Positions 42,662 to 53,731 of a DNA stretch of 64,000 nucleotides are shown here, in pieces. The DNA is from Paguma larvata. Lineage: Eukaryota > Chordata > Mammalia > Carnivora > Viverridae. The stretch's first letter is position 1, and every line of letters starts with the position of its first letter. The notes under the pieces were generated by a model that saw only the letters and a program-made list of their open reading frames with translations, had not been told where the DNA came from and ran no database searches. The stretch covers positions 16,635,370 to 16,699,369 of the forward strand of contig CM057843.1 in NCBI GenBank assembly GCA_030068075.1, read 5' to 3'. The position numbers were made by a program, and so were the translations under genes.

Positions 42662-42859
42662 TTTTTTTTTTTAATGTTTGTTTATTTACTTTTGAGAGAG
42701 AGAGAGAGAGTGGGGAAGAGGCAGAGAGAGGAGACAGAGAATCCCAAGTAGGCACCGCACTGTCTGCCTAGAGGGGCTCGAATTCACGAACCGAGAGATG
42801 ATGACCTGAGCCGAAACCAAGAGTCAGACACTTAACTGACTGAGCCACCCAGTCACCCC
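42662..42859 (-). mobile_element. SINEC, older type
   Basis: T tail, GAGAGAGAGAGAGAGTGGGG, AATCCCAAGTAGGCACCGCA, GGGGCTCGAATTCACGAACC, head CACCCAGTCACCCC. Confidence 0.94.
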
Positions 42860-42974
42860 TTCCCCTTTGCTTTTAATACCAGAAAGGAATATTTAAGCAC
42901 TAATCCATTTTGATGAAATAATAAAAGCAGTTACATACATTTTATAAAAGGTACGTAGGAGGGGGCGGTGACAA

Positions 42975-43930
42975 ATGAATGGCTCCTATATTCCTGTCTC
43001 CAGTCACCTACTGTCTCTTTCCAGAGGCAAATACTATTACCCACTTTCTTGTCAATCATTTCAAAGACGTTCTATGCAATTACCAATATGGCTATGTTTT
43101 TTTGTCGTTGTTCTTTCGTTTTGTTTTTTTTGTTTGTTTTGTTTTTCCTTGTTTTTTTAAAGCATAAAGGATAGTCCATCATACACCTTTTTCTCTACCT
43201 CTTTTACACCCTGAATATAGTTTCCCATCATTCCTTTTTGTGAAGACTACATGTACCCCATTGCAAATACACCTTCACTTATTCGATCAGGCCACTCTTA
43301 AGAGACTTCCAAGCAATTCCTTTTTTTTTTTTTTTTAGCTACTATAAACACTATCACAAGGAAGCCGTGAATATCTTTATTCCTCATATAAACCTATTGA
43401 TAAGATAAATTCCTAGAAATAGAACCCCTGGGCCCACCAGGCATGAAGATGGAACATTTGGAGAGATTTTACCAAATGATACTCTATAGGGGTTGTTCCG
43501 GTTTTTACTCCTAAGGAAATTCTGTTTTGTTTTGTTTTTGCCACACATTCCGTGACAGTGTATTATAAAATTTTGGCTTTTGTCAATTTTAAGGCTCAAA
43601 TTTTTCAGTGGAGAAATGTCTTGGGGGTTTTATTTTTCATACATCAGTGAAGCTAAGCTTCTTTACATCGTTTTGAGCCATTTGAAATTCCTTTTAAGAA
43701 ATGAACCTTGATCATATATCTTGACCATTTCCCTGTAGGATTATCTTTTTCTTACTGGTTGATAAAAGCTCCCTGTAAGAAAATTATTCCTTTGTGCATA
43801 CGATGCAAACCTTTTCCCCACTTTTCTGAGTTTGTACTTCATTTACTTTTGCAAGAACAAATTAAAAAAAATTTATGTAGTAGAATTTCTTGTATCTCTG
43901 TTTAGTTTGGGGTCACAATTAGGATTTTCC
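42975..43930 (-). mobile_element. L1M-type LINE 3' region
   Basis: Plus-strand reading gives reversed L1M 3' landmarks: GTCTCCAGTCACCTACTGTC, ATAGTTTCCCATCATTCC, GCTACTATAAACACTATCAC, GATAAATTCCTAGAAATAGA and TAGGGGTTGTTCCGG. A 15-base T-run lies at 43321. The overlapping hydrophobic frames at 42968-43174 come from T-rich sequence. Confidence 0.78.
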
Positions 43931-43992
43931 AACTGTGAGGTTATTTTAAGGTGCCATGATCTCTCTTAGTACGTTTAGTGTCATATTTATTT

Positions 43993-44093
43993 TATTTTTT
44001 CAAAAGTGATCTCTACACCCAGCGTAGGACTCAAGCTCACAACTCCGAGATCAAGTGTTGCACGCTCCATGAACCGAGCTGGCCAGGCACCCT
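43993..44093 (-). mobile_element. Short-form SINEC, first of a pair at one site
   Basis: GATCTCTACACCCAGCGTAG, then TCAAGCTCACAACTCCGAGA and GAGCTGGCCAGGCACC. Bracketed by TGTCATATTTATTT (left) and CGTCATTTTTATTT (right). Confidence 0.88.
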
Positions 44094-44107
44094 GGCGTCA
44101 TTTTTAT

Positions 44108-44232
44108 TTTTTTTTAAGTAGGCTCCACCCAGTATGGAGCCCAATATGGGACTTGAACTCACGACCCTGAGATGGAGACCTGAGCTGAGATCAAGAGTAG
44201 GATGTTTACCGACTGAGCCACCCAGGCAGCTC
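44108..44232 (-). mobile_element. SINEC, second of a pair at one site
   Basis: AGTAGGCTCCACCCAGTATG, GACTTGAACTCACGACCCTG, head CACCCAGGCAGCTCC. Bracketed by CGTCATTTTTATTT and TATCATTTTTTTAA, the second and third copies of one target sequence. Confidence 0.88.
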
Positions 44233-44308
44233 CCTGGTATCATTTTTTTAAATGTGTATTTTGAAATAATTTTGGACTTACAGAAGAGCGGTTAAGATAG
44301 TCCTCACC

Positions 44309-44408
44309 TGGGGCACCTGAGTAGCTCAGTTAATTAAGCATCGACTCTTAAATTCAGCTCAGGTCATGATCCCAGTGTCGTGGGATCAAGCCCTGTGTCA
44401 GGCTTGAG

Positions 44409-44443
<35 letters not shown>

Positions 44444-44481
44444 CACCCCTACTCAAGCACTCTCTCTCTCTAAAAAAAAAA
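44309..44481 (+). mobile_element. SINEC, older type
   Basis: GGGGCACCTGAGTAGCTCAG head, a (CT)n run at 44410-44438. TSD ATAGTCCTCACC (44297-44308) and ATAGTCTTCACC (44482-44493). Confidence 0.94.
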
Positions 44482-44961
44482 ATAGTCTTCACCCACCTTT
44501 GACTAATGGTAACACTGTACAAATAGTAAAGCTAAGAAGTCAACATCAGGACAATATTCTTAATTAAACGTAGATGCTAACAGGGTTTCCAGTTTTCCAT
44601 GTATGTCCTTTTTTCTGTTATAGGGACCAGTCCAGAATCCCACATTTTATTGCCCCGAGCCCTTAGTTTCCTCTGATATGTGACAGTTCCTCAATCTTCG
44701 TCTTTTGTGATCTTGACATTTTTGAAGCATTAGGTCAAGTATTTTGTAAAATGTCCATCTATTTAATTTTATCTGCTGTTTCCTTATTGAGATTACTGAT
44801 TTTTGAGAAGACTCTCAGAGTTGCTGCACTCTTCTCAGAACATAATCAGGGGAACATGCTTTTGATACATTTATAACTGATAACGTTAAACTTGATCATT
44901 TGGTTAAGGTTTTGTCTGCCATGTTTCTCGCTATAAAGTTATTATTTTCCCTTGTATAATT

Positions 44962-45192
44962 TTTTTTATAAGTTTTTTTTAATTTTTTTAACGTTTATTT
45001 ATTTTTGAGAGATATAGAGACAGAGTGTGAGCAGGGGAAGGGCAGAGAGAGAGGGGGACACAGAATCCGAAGCAGGCTCCAGGCTCCGAGCCATCAGCAC
45101 ACAGCCCGACACGGGGCTCGAACTCACAAACCATGAGATCATGACCTGAGCTGAAGTCGGCCACTTAACCGACTGAGCCACCCAGGCGCCCC
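44962..45192 (-). mobile_element. SINEC, felid type
   Basis: Near-consensus. TSD TCCCTTGTATAATT is exact at 44948-44961 and 45193-45206. Confidence 0.97.
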
Positions 45193-45345
45193 TCCCTTGT
45201 ATAATTAATAAATGTATGCGGGAAGATACTTTGAGGAAATATAAATAAAGATATATATATTAGGAGGTATACATACTATATTTATCTGAACGTATTTTTA
45301 TAAATACATACACTCGTGTGTTTTCTGCTTTTAAAATACATACTA

Positions 45346-45560
45346 GGGGCGCCTGGGTGGCTCAGTTCGATTAAGCATCTGACTCTTGATTTCAGCTCAG
45401 GTCATGATCACAGGGTCGTGGGACTGAGCCCTTGTGTGGGGTTCTGTGCTGAGCATGGAATCTGTTTAAGGTTCTCTTTGTCTCCCTCCCCCTGCTCCTC
45501 TCCCCAACTTGCGTGCACTCTCTCTCCAAAACACAATACAATACAGTACAAGACAAGACA
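45346..45560 (+). mobile_element. SINEC, older type with CAATA-type tail
   Basis: GGGGCGCCTGGGTGGCTCAG head. The middle GTGCTGAGCATGGAATCTGT lacks the felid block. The tail is an unusual AAACACAATACAATACAGTA. Confidence 0.93.
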
Positions 45561-45749
45561 GATCTATATGTCCCTGTCCCTCTTCGTCACCACTTCTCAT
45601 GTCCTTCTCCACTTCTTCCATCCCTAAGCATCCACCAATCCTGTCACTAAAGATACATTCACATTTGCTAAAATTTTATAGGAATAAAATTTAAAAATAT
45701 GGGTTCCTTTTTTATCTGGCTGCTTTCACTCAGCAAAAAATATTTTAGG

Positions 45750-45959
45750 GGGCTCCTGGGTGGCTCAGTCGGTTGAGTGGCCGACTTCGGCTCAGGTCAC
45801 GATCTTGCGGTCTGTGAGTTTGAGCCCCGCGTCGGGCTCTGTGCTGATGGCTCAGAGCCTGGAGCCTGTTTCAGATTCTGTGCCTGCCTCTCTCTCTGCC
45901 CTTCCCCTGCTCATGCTCTGTCTGTCTCTCAAAAATAAATAAATGTTAAAAAATTAAAA
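45750..45959 (+). mobile_element. SINEC, felid type
   Basis: TSD AAAAATATTTTAGG is exact at 45736-45749 and 45960-45973. Near-consensus, tail CAAAAATAAATAAATGTTAA. Confidence 0.97.
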
Positions 45960-46652
45960 AAAAATATTTTAGGATTCATCCTTGGTTTAGTATATTTCAT
46001 TAATTTGTTCCTTTTTGTTGCAAGGTAGTACTCCTTTGAATGGAGAGAACTCAGTTTGTTGATCCATATCAAAGAAATATCCATAACCTATCTTGTTGAT
46101 AGTTGTTTGGATTGTTGCCAGGTTGGGGCTATTACAAATAGTGACTATGGTCATTCATGCACTACTTTTGGGGATGGATATATGCTTTCATTTTTCTTGG
46201 ACAAAGTGGAATGGCTGGATCAGATGGTAGGTGTATGCTGAACTTTTTAAGAAATTGACAAACGTTCACAACGTGGTTCCGCGATTTTGCATTTGTATTA
46301 GCAATGCAGAATAGTTCTAGTTTCTCTGTATTGTTGCCAACACATGGTGTGGTCAGTCTTTTTCAGTTGTAGCCATTCTAAATGGTATGCAGTGGTATTT
46401 TATTGTGTTTAATTTATATTTCTCTGATGACTAATGTAGAGATTTATTCCACAAGTTCTTTTGCCATCTCTTCTAGCAACATGACTGCTTGAATCTTATG
46501 TTTATTTTTTTAAAAATTGTTTCCTTCATATTGATTTTTAAGATTTTAAGAAGTATTTTGAATATATTTAATGTCTTTTGTATATTAAAAGTTTGTTATC
46601 AGATTCATGATTTTTAATTTTTTCCTCCAGTCTGTGGCTTATCTTTCATTTT

Positions 46653-46870
46653 CTTTTTTTTTTTTCTTAATGTTTATTTATTTGTTTTTGAGAAAGGGAG
46701 ACCACAAGTGGGAGAGAGGCAGAGAGAGGGAGGGAGACGCAGAATCTGAAGCAGGCTCCAGGCTATGAGCTGTCAGGGCAGAGCCTGATGCCGGGCTTGA
46801 ACCCACAAAGTGAGAGATCATGACCTGAGCTGAAGTTGGACATTTAACTGATTGAGCCACCCAAGCACCC
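46653..46870 (-). mobile_element. SINEC, felid type
   Basis: Full-length minus copy, head GAGCCACCCAAGCACCC, middle GAAGCAGGCTCCAGGCTATG. TSD not clear because of the flanking T-run. Confidence 0.95.
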
Positions 46871-46999
46871 TGAGGTTGTTTGTTTGTTTGTTTATTTTAA
46901 TTAGAAGTGGATTTTGTCAAATGATTTTTCTGTCTATTGAGATTTTTTTTAGTTCATTAATATGCAAACAAGAAGACAATGAAACAAAGAAACCCTCAA

Positions 47000-47695
47000 T
47001 GTAAAATTCTACACCCAGCAAAACTATCTTTGAGATCTCATGGTGAAATCAAAATGTTTTTCAGGCATACAAGAGCTATGGTTATTGGCAGCAGTTTTGT
47101 ATTGTACAAAAAATTAAAGGAGATCCTCAGGCAGAAGAAAAACATGACCAGACAGCAACATGGAAATACACAAAGGAATGAAGAAGGCAGGAAATGATAA
47201 CTACGTTGGTAAATATATAAGGTATTTTCTTACTATTTGAATCTGTTTACAAAATAACTATTGAACCAAGAGTAATGTGGTATGATGTTTGTACTATATA
47301 TAGAAGCAAAATATATGAAAACGACAGCACAAAGGTTGGAGAGAAGAAATGGAAGTATACTATTAATAGGCAGGTTCTTGTACCATACGCAAAATGGTGT
47401 GATACCACTTGAAGCTAGATTCTGGGGAGTTAAAATGGGTATAACATAAATCTTAAAGCAACCACTAAAATAAAACAGCCACGAGTTATAACCAATAAGC
47501 CACCAAAGTTGTTAAAATGTTGATACGGATGTCAATATTTATAGGGGTAAATATCAGTATTTATTGATATCAATGTTGAAAACAATGCAGAAAAAAACAA
47601 GGAAAAAGAGGGAAAGAAAATACGTGCAAAGAGAAAGCTAATAGAAAGATGACAGATTCAAACCTGAAAGTATCAGTAATACGTAAGGTGTAAAC
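47000..47695 (+). mobile_element. L1 segment, ORF1 end and inter-ORF spacer, opposite orientation
   Basis: The plus strand encodes an ORF1p C-terminal signature (ILHPAKLSL, then GEIK and a KLKEILRQKK stretch, 47000-47150). The ORF1-ORF2 spacer follows (ACAAAGGAATGAAGAAGGCA, GAAGTATACTATTAATAGGC, CTTAAAGCAACCACTAAAAT). Neighbouring L1 pieces on both sides are minus strand. Reading frames are broken. Confidence 0.8.
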
Positions 47696-47759
47696 AGTCC
47701 TGTACAAGCACCAGGCACTGTTGCTTCTGTTCTTTCCCCAGCTTAGAGTAGTTTCTACA

Positions 47760-48800
47760 CAGGCTTTCCCTGATTAGTGCTCATGTCAATGCTAATTGAG
47801 ACTCTCTCCAGAACTCTGCAGTTCTGTCTCTTTATAGTTCCCTTTTCTACTCTACTGTGTCTTGGGAATTCTAGCCATCTTGATGTTCTGAAATTCTCAG
47901 CTCTGTCTCCTCAACTGCTGGACTCCACCAGGATTCAGTCTTCCAGTCCTTTGTCCTGGAAGCCTCTCAAGACAGCGAGACGCCCACAGGGCTCACCGCA
48001 TTCGTATCCTGTCTTTCAGGAGCCATTGGTCCTCATTGCTTGGTATGCAGCATCTTGAAAACTGGCGTTTCATGTATCTTATTGGTTTTTGTTTGTTTCA
48101 GTTGAGAGTGTAAATACAGTATCTGTTACTACACCTTGGTCAGAAGGAGAAATCAATTTATTCCTTTTTATTGCCGAGAATATTCCATCGTATAGGTGTG
48201 CCAGTTTGTTTATTCATTCACTCATTGAAGGGCTAGGTTCTTTCCAGTTCTGGGCAACTCGAATCAAGCTTCTATAAGCATTTGTATGCAGCATTTGTAG
48301 GAACACGAGTATTCAATTTAGTTGTATAAATACCTAGGAGTGATAGTACTTGGTCACTCGTTAAGGGTGTATTTAATTTTATAAGAAACTGTCGAGTTGT
48401 TTCCCCAAGTGGCTGTACTACTTGGCATTCCCACCAAGAATCTATGAGGGTTCCAGTTGCTCTGCGTCCTTGCCACCACCAGGTGCTGTAAGTTGTTTGT
48501 TTATTGATTTATTGCTAGTCATTCTGATACATGGATAGTGGTATCTCATTGTGGTTTTAATTTGCATTTCCCTAATGACTAATGATGGCGAACATCTTTT
48601 TATATGCTTATCTGTTGTCTGTGTCTTCTTTGGTGAAAAGTTTATTGAGAACTTTCACCCATTTTAAAAAATTGGGTTGTCTGTTTTCTTATTGTTGAGT
48701 GTTGCATGTTCTTTATATATTACGGATACAAGTCCTTTATCAGATGTTACTTGCAAATATTTTCTCCTAAGTATAGGCTTGTCTTATGTTTCATTTTTAA
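47760..48800 (-). mobile_element. L1 LINE 3' end (3' UTR and end of ORF2)
   Basis: The reversed 3' UTR landmark GCAGCATCTTGAAAACTGGC is followed by TTATTGCCGAGAATATTCCA, AGGAGTGATAGTACTTGG, CCAAGTGGCTGTACTACTTG, AATTTGCATTTCCCTAATGA and ACAAGTCCTTTATCAGATGT. The order is that of a minus-strand L1. Confidence 0.85.
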
Positions 48801-49529
48801 ATCTCCCTTCGTAGAGGGATGCGATTTGTCAAAAACACTGAGAAGTATAATTTTATTAATGTTCCAAAGCTATTTATTGACTAATGGAAAAGAGGATTTT
48901 AAGTACAGTAATTTTTACCCCCTGACACTTAAAGTCATTTATATCTGAGTAAATTTGGAGAGTGAATAAAGTACAGCAACAAGGTCGGGGCATTTGCGTT
49001 CTCTTTCTAACTCGGCCACTAGTGATGTCGACATTTTGGTTTCTCCATGCTCAATTTCCTCAGCAGGAAATGTTCAACTTTGAACATAGGCTTCTCAAAG
49101 TTTCTAGCACAGAACACAACCACATTCTCTGTTGACTTTCCTGGAAGTTACAGTTTTGCCTTGATTTGTTTTTTTCGCTTCCCAATGATATTTGTGAAGA
49201 GTGACTTATACGTTTTTTTTCTATTTATATGATTCAAATAACTTGAAAACTAGAAAATGCACATGCGCATAAAGATGAGGTAGAGTGAAAGAGGAAAAAC
49301 TTTTACATTTATCAAGATAAAACACGACCACCTCATGTATTTTTAAAAATTCCACTTAAGCAAGATATGTGACTTTATAGGCTTCGATAGTACCTTACTT
49401 CAGAAACGGCACATATATTCTTTAGGGACATTGGAGTTACACTCATCGGTGATTAAGCTGATCATTTTATTCAGTTGTGGTGTAGCATCAAGATATTTTA
49501 TGTTTCGAGGGACATTCTATCCTAGTGTC
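48801..49529. other. AT-rich single-copy DNA
   Basis: No further repeat or exon is recognised. Confidence 0.4.
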
Positions 49530-49754
49530 GTTTCCTCCATCATGTTATTATGAAAAATTTCCACCGTACCAAATAAAGTTGCAAGAATTGGACAGTGAAT
49601 TCCCATAAACCTACTAGATAGATTCTACAATGAACATTTTACTCCATCTCTTTTATCATGTACCCATCTGTCCTTCCTGCTACCCATCTATCAATCCACT
49701 TTATTTTCTGATGCGTGCCGAAGCCTGCGGATTTTCAACATTTGAGTATTTCTT
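49530..49754 (-). mobile_element. L1M-type LINE fragment
   Basis: CATGTTATTATGAAAAATTT, ACAGTGAATTCCCATAAACC, GAACATTTTACTCCATCTC and TATCATGTACCCATCTGTCC resemble reversed L1M 3' sequence. It is interrupted on the right by a SINE. Confidence 0.6.
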
Positions 49755-49968
49755 TTCTTCTTTTTTTTTTTTTTTTTTTTTTGAGAGACATAGAGACAGA
49801 GCATGAGCAAGGGAAGGGCAGAGAGAGAGGGAGACAAGGAATTCGAAGCAGGCTCCAGGCTCTGAGCTGTCGACATAGAACCCGACGCGGGGCTCGAACT
49901 CACAAACCGTGAGAGCATGACCTGAGCCAAAGTCAGATGCTCAACCGACTGAGCCACCCAGGTGCCCC
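49755..49968 (-). mobile_element. SINEC, felid type, long T tail
   Basis: A run of 22 T residues begins at 49761. TSD TGAGTATTTCTT is exact at 49743-49754 and 49969-49980. Confidence 0.97.
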
Positions 49969-49980
49969 TGAGTATTTCTT

Positions 49981-50478
49981 ATGAAGAAATCTTTTGGTGG
50001 TTTGATGAGATCATTGTCTCCTACCATATCCTGATCCATCAAAAAAAAAAAAAAAATCATCGTGCTAAATCTTGCTAAGTGTCGCAAAGCTGGGAAATTC
50101 TCCCAAGAAGCAAACGAAAAGATTCCTGGCCCGAACCCCTGGATATATTGAGTTTAAAACTGGGGGAAATCTAGCATAGGCATCTCCCACACCCCTTCTT
50201 CACAATCGTTTGAATTGTCCACTAAGGTGTTTGTCCAGACGCAGCTCGAGAGTCCATTAGAAACAGCGTATGTGAGGAAGGGCCATGATGTGTCTCAGTT
50301 ATAACAGTCTGAGGAAGAGGGACTCAGAGAGAAGATACTCCAGAAGTGAATTCGGCTACAGAAAGTATGCTCGGACAGGGGTGAGATCAGACGGGGCTCT
50401 GAAACAGCCCTTTGCAAACCTAGCTGACTCCAAGAATCATTTGAGACAACTAAAATAGAGCAAGAGCTTAGTTCCTAA
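49981..50478. other. Single-copy DNA
   Basis: A-run at 50041-50056. No exon is recognised. Confidence 0.4.
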
Positions 50479-50489
50479 CAAAGAGATTG

Positions 50490-50721
50490 ATCGAGGTATT
50501 TAAAAAAGTTTTTTAAACATTTTTATTTATTTTTGAGAGAGAGAGAGAGAGACAGAGTGTGAGCAGGGCAGAGAGAGAGAGAGAGACACAGGATCCGAAG
50601 CAGGCTCCAGGCTCTGAGCTGTCAGCACAGAGCCCGACGCGGGGCTCGAACCCATGAACCGTGAGATCATGACCTGAGCTAAACTCGGACACTCAACCGA
50701 CCGAGCCACCCAGGTGCCCCT
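50490..50721 (-). mobile_element. SINEC, felid type
   Basis: TSD CAAAGAGATTG at 50479-50489 and 50722-50732. CT region short, rest near consensus. Confidence 0.96.
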
Positions 50722-50732
50722 CAAAGAGATTG

Positions 50733-51481
50733 CTTTAGAAGCTCTGGGCGAAGGTCTCTGCGTCTGTGTTTGTAACCAGTGATACACATACTCTAGACAC
50801 TACTGGCCTATCGCCAGTTATTCAGGAATTTCCCCACATTTGAAGAAGTCCAAAAGAACGAGCCGAGACGTGATAGCTTTTAGTACAAGCTAAGTGATAT
50901 TCACGTGCGAGAGTCCTCAGCTTGGTTCTCAGCTGTGTCTGCTGTTGGAACTTACACACATCGGGGTAACAGGTAGAACGGGCCGCCAGAAGTTGATTGG
51001 CCTGTAGGCCCGTGTAAGACAAACTTAGTCGAATACCAAACCCATTCCCAGAGGAAGGGAGGGGTAGATCTGAGTTCCGGGTAGCGTTTTGCTCTCAGTC
51101 ATGCATCCTGACCCTGGCCACCACTGTGGGAACCAGCAAAGAAGGGGTTTCTGAGAAAAAAACCTGAAATATTTTTGGCTAATAGCTCTAAGACATTGAA
51201 ACACAAGTAGCATTCCTTTGTGGTTCGTAAGACAGAGTGAGATACAAAAGGAGGTAGGATTTTACAGGGAGGCTCCGTGCATGGAGAAGTCAAGGGGACA
51301 GCAGTCTTTGGCCCTGTGCATCAGTTGTGGTAGGCAGTGGGAGATGGCAGTTCTCAGGGCAAGGCTTGGGGGAACCTCGATGCTCTGATGCTTAGGGCAT
51401 CACTGGAGCCAAAGCTTCAGAGGGAAAAACAAAATGGAAGCCATCATCCAGTTTCTAGGCCATTCTTAACATTATTCTCCT
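50733..51481. other. Single-copy DNA
   Basis: No repeat or exon is recognised. Minus frames of 60-66 codons overlap one another in different frames. Confidence 0.4.
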
Positions 51482-51716
51482 GGGGGCGCCTGGGGGGCTC
51501 AGTCGGGTTGAGTGTCCAACTTTGGCTCACATCAGGATCTCACGGTTCATGACTTTGAGCCCCGCGTTGGACTCTGGGCTGACAGCTCAGAGCCCGGAGC
51601 CTGCTTTGGATTCTGGGTCTCATTCTCTCTCTGCCCCTCCCCTGCTTGTGCTCTGTCTCTCTCTGTCTCTCGAAAATAAATCAACAGAAAAAAAATAAAA
51701 TAAAATAAAAATAAAT
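51482..51716 (+). mobile_element. SINEC, felid type
   Basis: GGGGGCGCCTGGGGGGCTCA head, full felid middle, tail AAAATAAAATAAAATAAAAA. Flanks diverged, TSD uncertain. Confidence 0.95.
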
Positions 51717-52439
51717 TGTTCTTCCGGCACGTCCTGAAATAACTGAGAGTTGGGGGTGATTTTTAAGGGTTGAATAGCTTCAGTCGCTGGCAAGGTTTGA
51801 GTGAGAGTCAGCAAAATATGACTTATACAGGTGTTGAATTTAAATTCCATTGGCTCGTTCGGTGAAATTAAGGACTTGTAAAGAAGGCCAAAAGAAATCA
51901 AGGCCCCAAGAAATTAATGAGGCAGCGTATTTAGAGAAGGGAAGAACAGATGCTTCGTAAACTCGCGTCTGCCCTACTAGATCTTGCTTGGTTTATCTTC
52001 CTCTAATTAAAAGTTACTGTATTAACTTTAACTTCATAAGCAATTGTTATTTAGGCCGCAGGCATGCCCTGTGATAGCCCGTGTTTCTGAGTCTTCTCTT
52101 GCTTTGTTTGATCTTGCTTTACTCGTTCCCTTTCTGTTCCTGGACTCTTCTCCTCTGTTGCCTTAAAAAAAAAAATGTGTTTTCTTCTACATCTCTGTCA
52201 CACAAACGAGGAGTGGGATTTCAGGATTGAATCCCTTGTGGGGGTTGGTCCGTGCCACTTGCCCCAGGCTTACAATCCACTACGCAGATGGTTTCTCATC
52301 TCATGGGGGCCGAGAAGACCTGATACAGAGCATGACATTCTTTCTAACAAAGGCCCTGGCCCCTCGCTCTGAGAAGGCACATACGCTGGATCGGTTTCCG
52401 AAAGCTTCTGAGGTGCCTTCGTTCCCCTCCAGGAATGAT

Positions 52440-52565
52440 GGACATTTGGAACATCGAAAAGCAAGCGAACTCTACAACGCGAGGCGCCAAGACGCTTGCG
52501 TTGGGGACTGCGTTGAAATGAGTTTCTCTCGGGTGTGTGGCTTTGGGCGCGCGCAGGTGGCTGGG
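52440..52565. promoter_or_regulatory. Small CpG cluster
   Basis: By eye about 12 CpG in roughly 110 bp, including CGCGAGGCGCC and GGGCGCGCGCAGG. It is too short to count as an island alone but lies 0.6 kb from the main cluster. Confidence 0.45.
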
Positions 52566-53156
52566 AAGAGGGTTTATATCTGGGGCGTATTTTAGCCCAA
52601 CAGGTGATCTCTCTGGAGAAGCTGGGCCATCATGATCAAGACGGGGTGAGGTAAACACCAGTCTAAAGATATAGTTGAGGCTCAAATGAGAGCTTAATGC
52701 AGGGAGAGCTCTTGCAACCCCAAAATGTAAATAATTTACTTTACTCATTCATGCAGCCGGGAGAGGGGAGGGAAGATTAATGGGCAGTTTAAAAGAAAGT
52801 CCAGTTAAAACCTTTGCCGCCTGAAAGTCATGGAAGCAAGAGCCAGCTTAATCTAAACAAAAGGGGCGACTCACCCATTTGCGCGGGCCCGGAGACCACA
52901 CAGTGGCTGAGAATTGCCCGTCAGCAGGGGCCCGCTCTTTATAGACCATTTGTTTCCATTTGTAGTGAAAAAGGAGATATTCTTGCAGAGGTTAAGTCAG
53001 CCAGTTATTTGTTAGAAACTTTCAGAAAGGAATGGGTTTGAAACAAGTCTTAAGTGTTTCAGTGACAAACATTTAACGTCGCCTCGGAGATTTATGGCCC
53101 TTCTGTTCACCCTTGGAAAGCTTTTAAGTCCAGTGGCAAAGGTTACTGGGGGGCTT

Positions 53157-53520
53157 GTCCCGCAGGAAGGAGGTTCCCTCTGTCGGCGTCTTATCGTTGG
53201 AGCGCTGGCCGGAGAGCGTCCCGAAGTTTCGCTCGTGAGCAATCGCCCTTTCTGCGCATGCCGTCATCTGCCCGGCAAGTGCGATTGTCTTCGGGGGACC
53301 AATCCAGGCATCTGGAAGCTCCCACCTCCCCAGCTGTGATGCAGGGAGGAGGGAGGGGGACAGGCAGAGCTGTCCCCAGGCCCCCCCTGCAGCCGCGCGA
53401 CCACAGAGCAGGGAGGTCCAGGTGGCACCTGCCTGCCGTTGGCCGCTGCTGTGCTGTCTGGAGCACCTGCGGTCGTTGGGACGTGGTGAAGCCTCCTCGC
53501 ACAGCGGCCAAGGCCTCACT
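53157..53520. promoter_or_regulatory. Candidate CpG island
   Basis: By eye about 26 CpG in some 360 bp, with GC near 60%. This gives an observed/expected ratio of roughly 0.7-0.8, above the usual 0.6 threshold. The densest part is 53157-53295 (about 16 CpG). TGCGCATGCCG at 53253-53263 is close to an NRF1 site (TGCGCATGCGC). No repeat explains it. No TATA box or exon was recognised, so transcription and direction are unknown. Confidence 0.55.
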
Positions 53521-53706
53521 CCCTTTCCTCTAATCCCAGTGTTGGTGAAAACAGCCCCCGCTGACTCAGTTACAGGAAATCGGGCTTCCTGAAGGCAGGT
53601 GCTGGCCGCTTCCGACAGGACACTGCTTCCTGCTTTGCCACGTTGAGAGTCTCTCTGCTGCTGGTGGCCATCGTGAAGCCATGGCTCTCTGCTACCGCCC
53701 AGCCTT

Positions 53707-53731
53707 GGGGGGTGGGGTGGGAGGTATGGGG
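53707..53731 (+). other. Predicted G-quadruplex motif
   Basis: GGGGGG-T-GGGG-T-GGG-AGGTAT-GGGG: four runs with loops of 1, 1 and 6 bases, close to the right edge of the CpG-rich block. Confidence 0.65.

Larger units (their letters stand above)
44236..46960 (-). mobile_element. L1M-type LINE(s), 3' UTR to RT region, with five SINEs
   Basis: Reversed landmarks run in L1 order from left to right. They are TTTTGAAATAATTTTGGACT, CCACATTTTATTGCCC, TATGTGACAGTTCCTCAATC and TCTGCCATGTTTCTCGCTAT (44236-45240), then GGCTGCTTTCACTCAGC, GACAAAGTGGAATGGCTGG, CTCTGTATTGTTGCCAACAC and CTGATGACTAATG (45545-46650), then the reversed RT stretch TTTGTCAAATGATTTTTCTG (about 46910). Two adjacent L1s cannot be excluded. 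SINE insertions are listed separately. Confidence 0.75.

Noticed and set aside
46979..47197. 72-codon frame with ILHPAKLSL
   Set aside because: It is a decayed piece of L1 ORF1 C-terminal region within a dead L1 segment, not a host gene.
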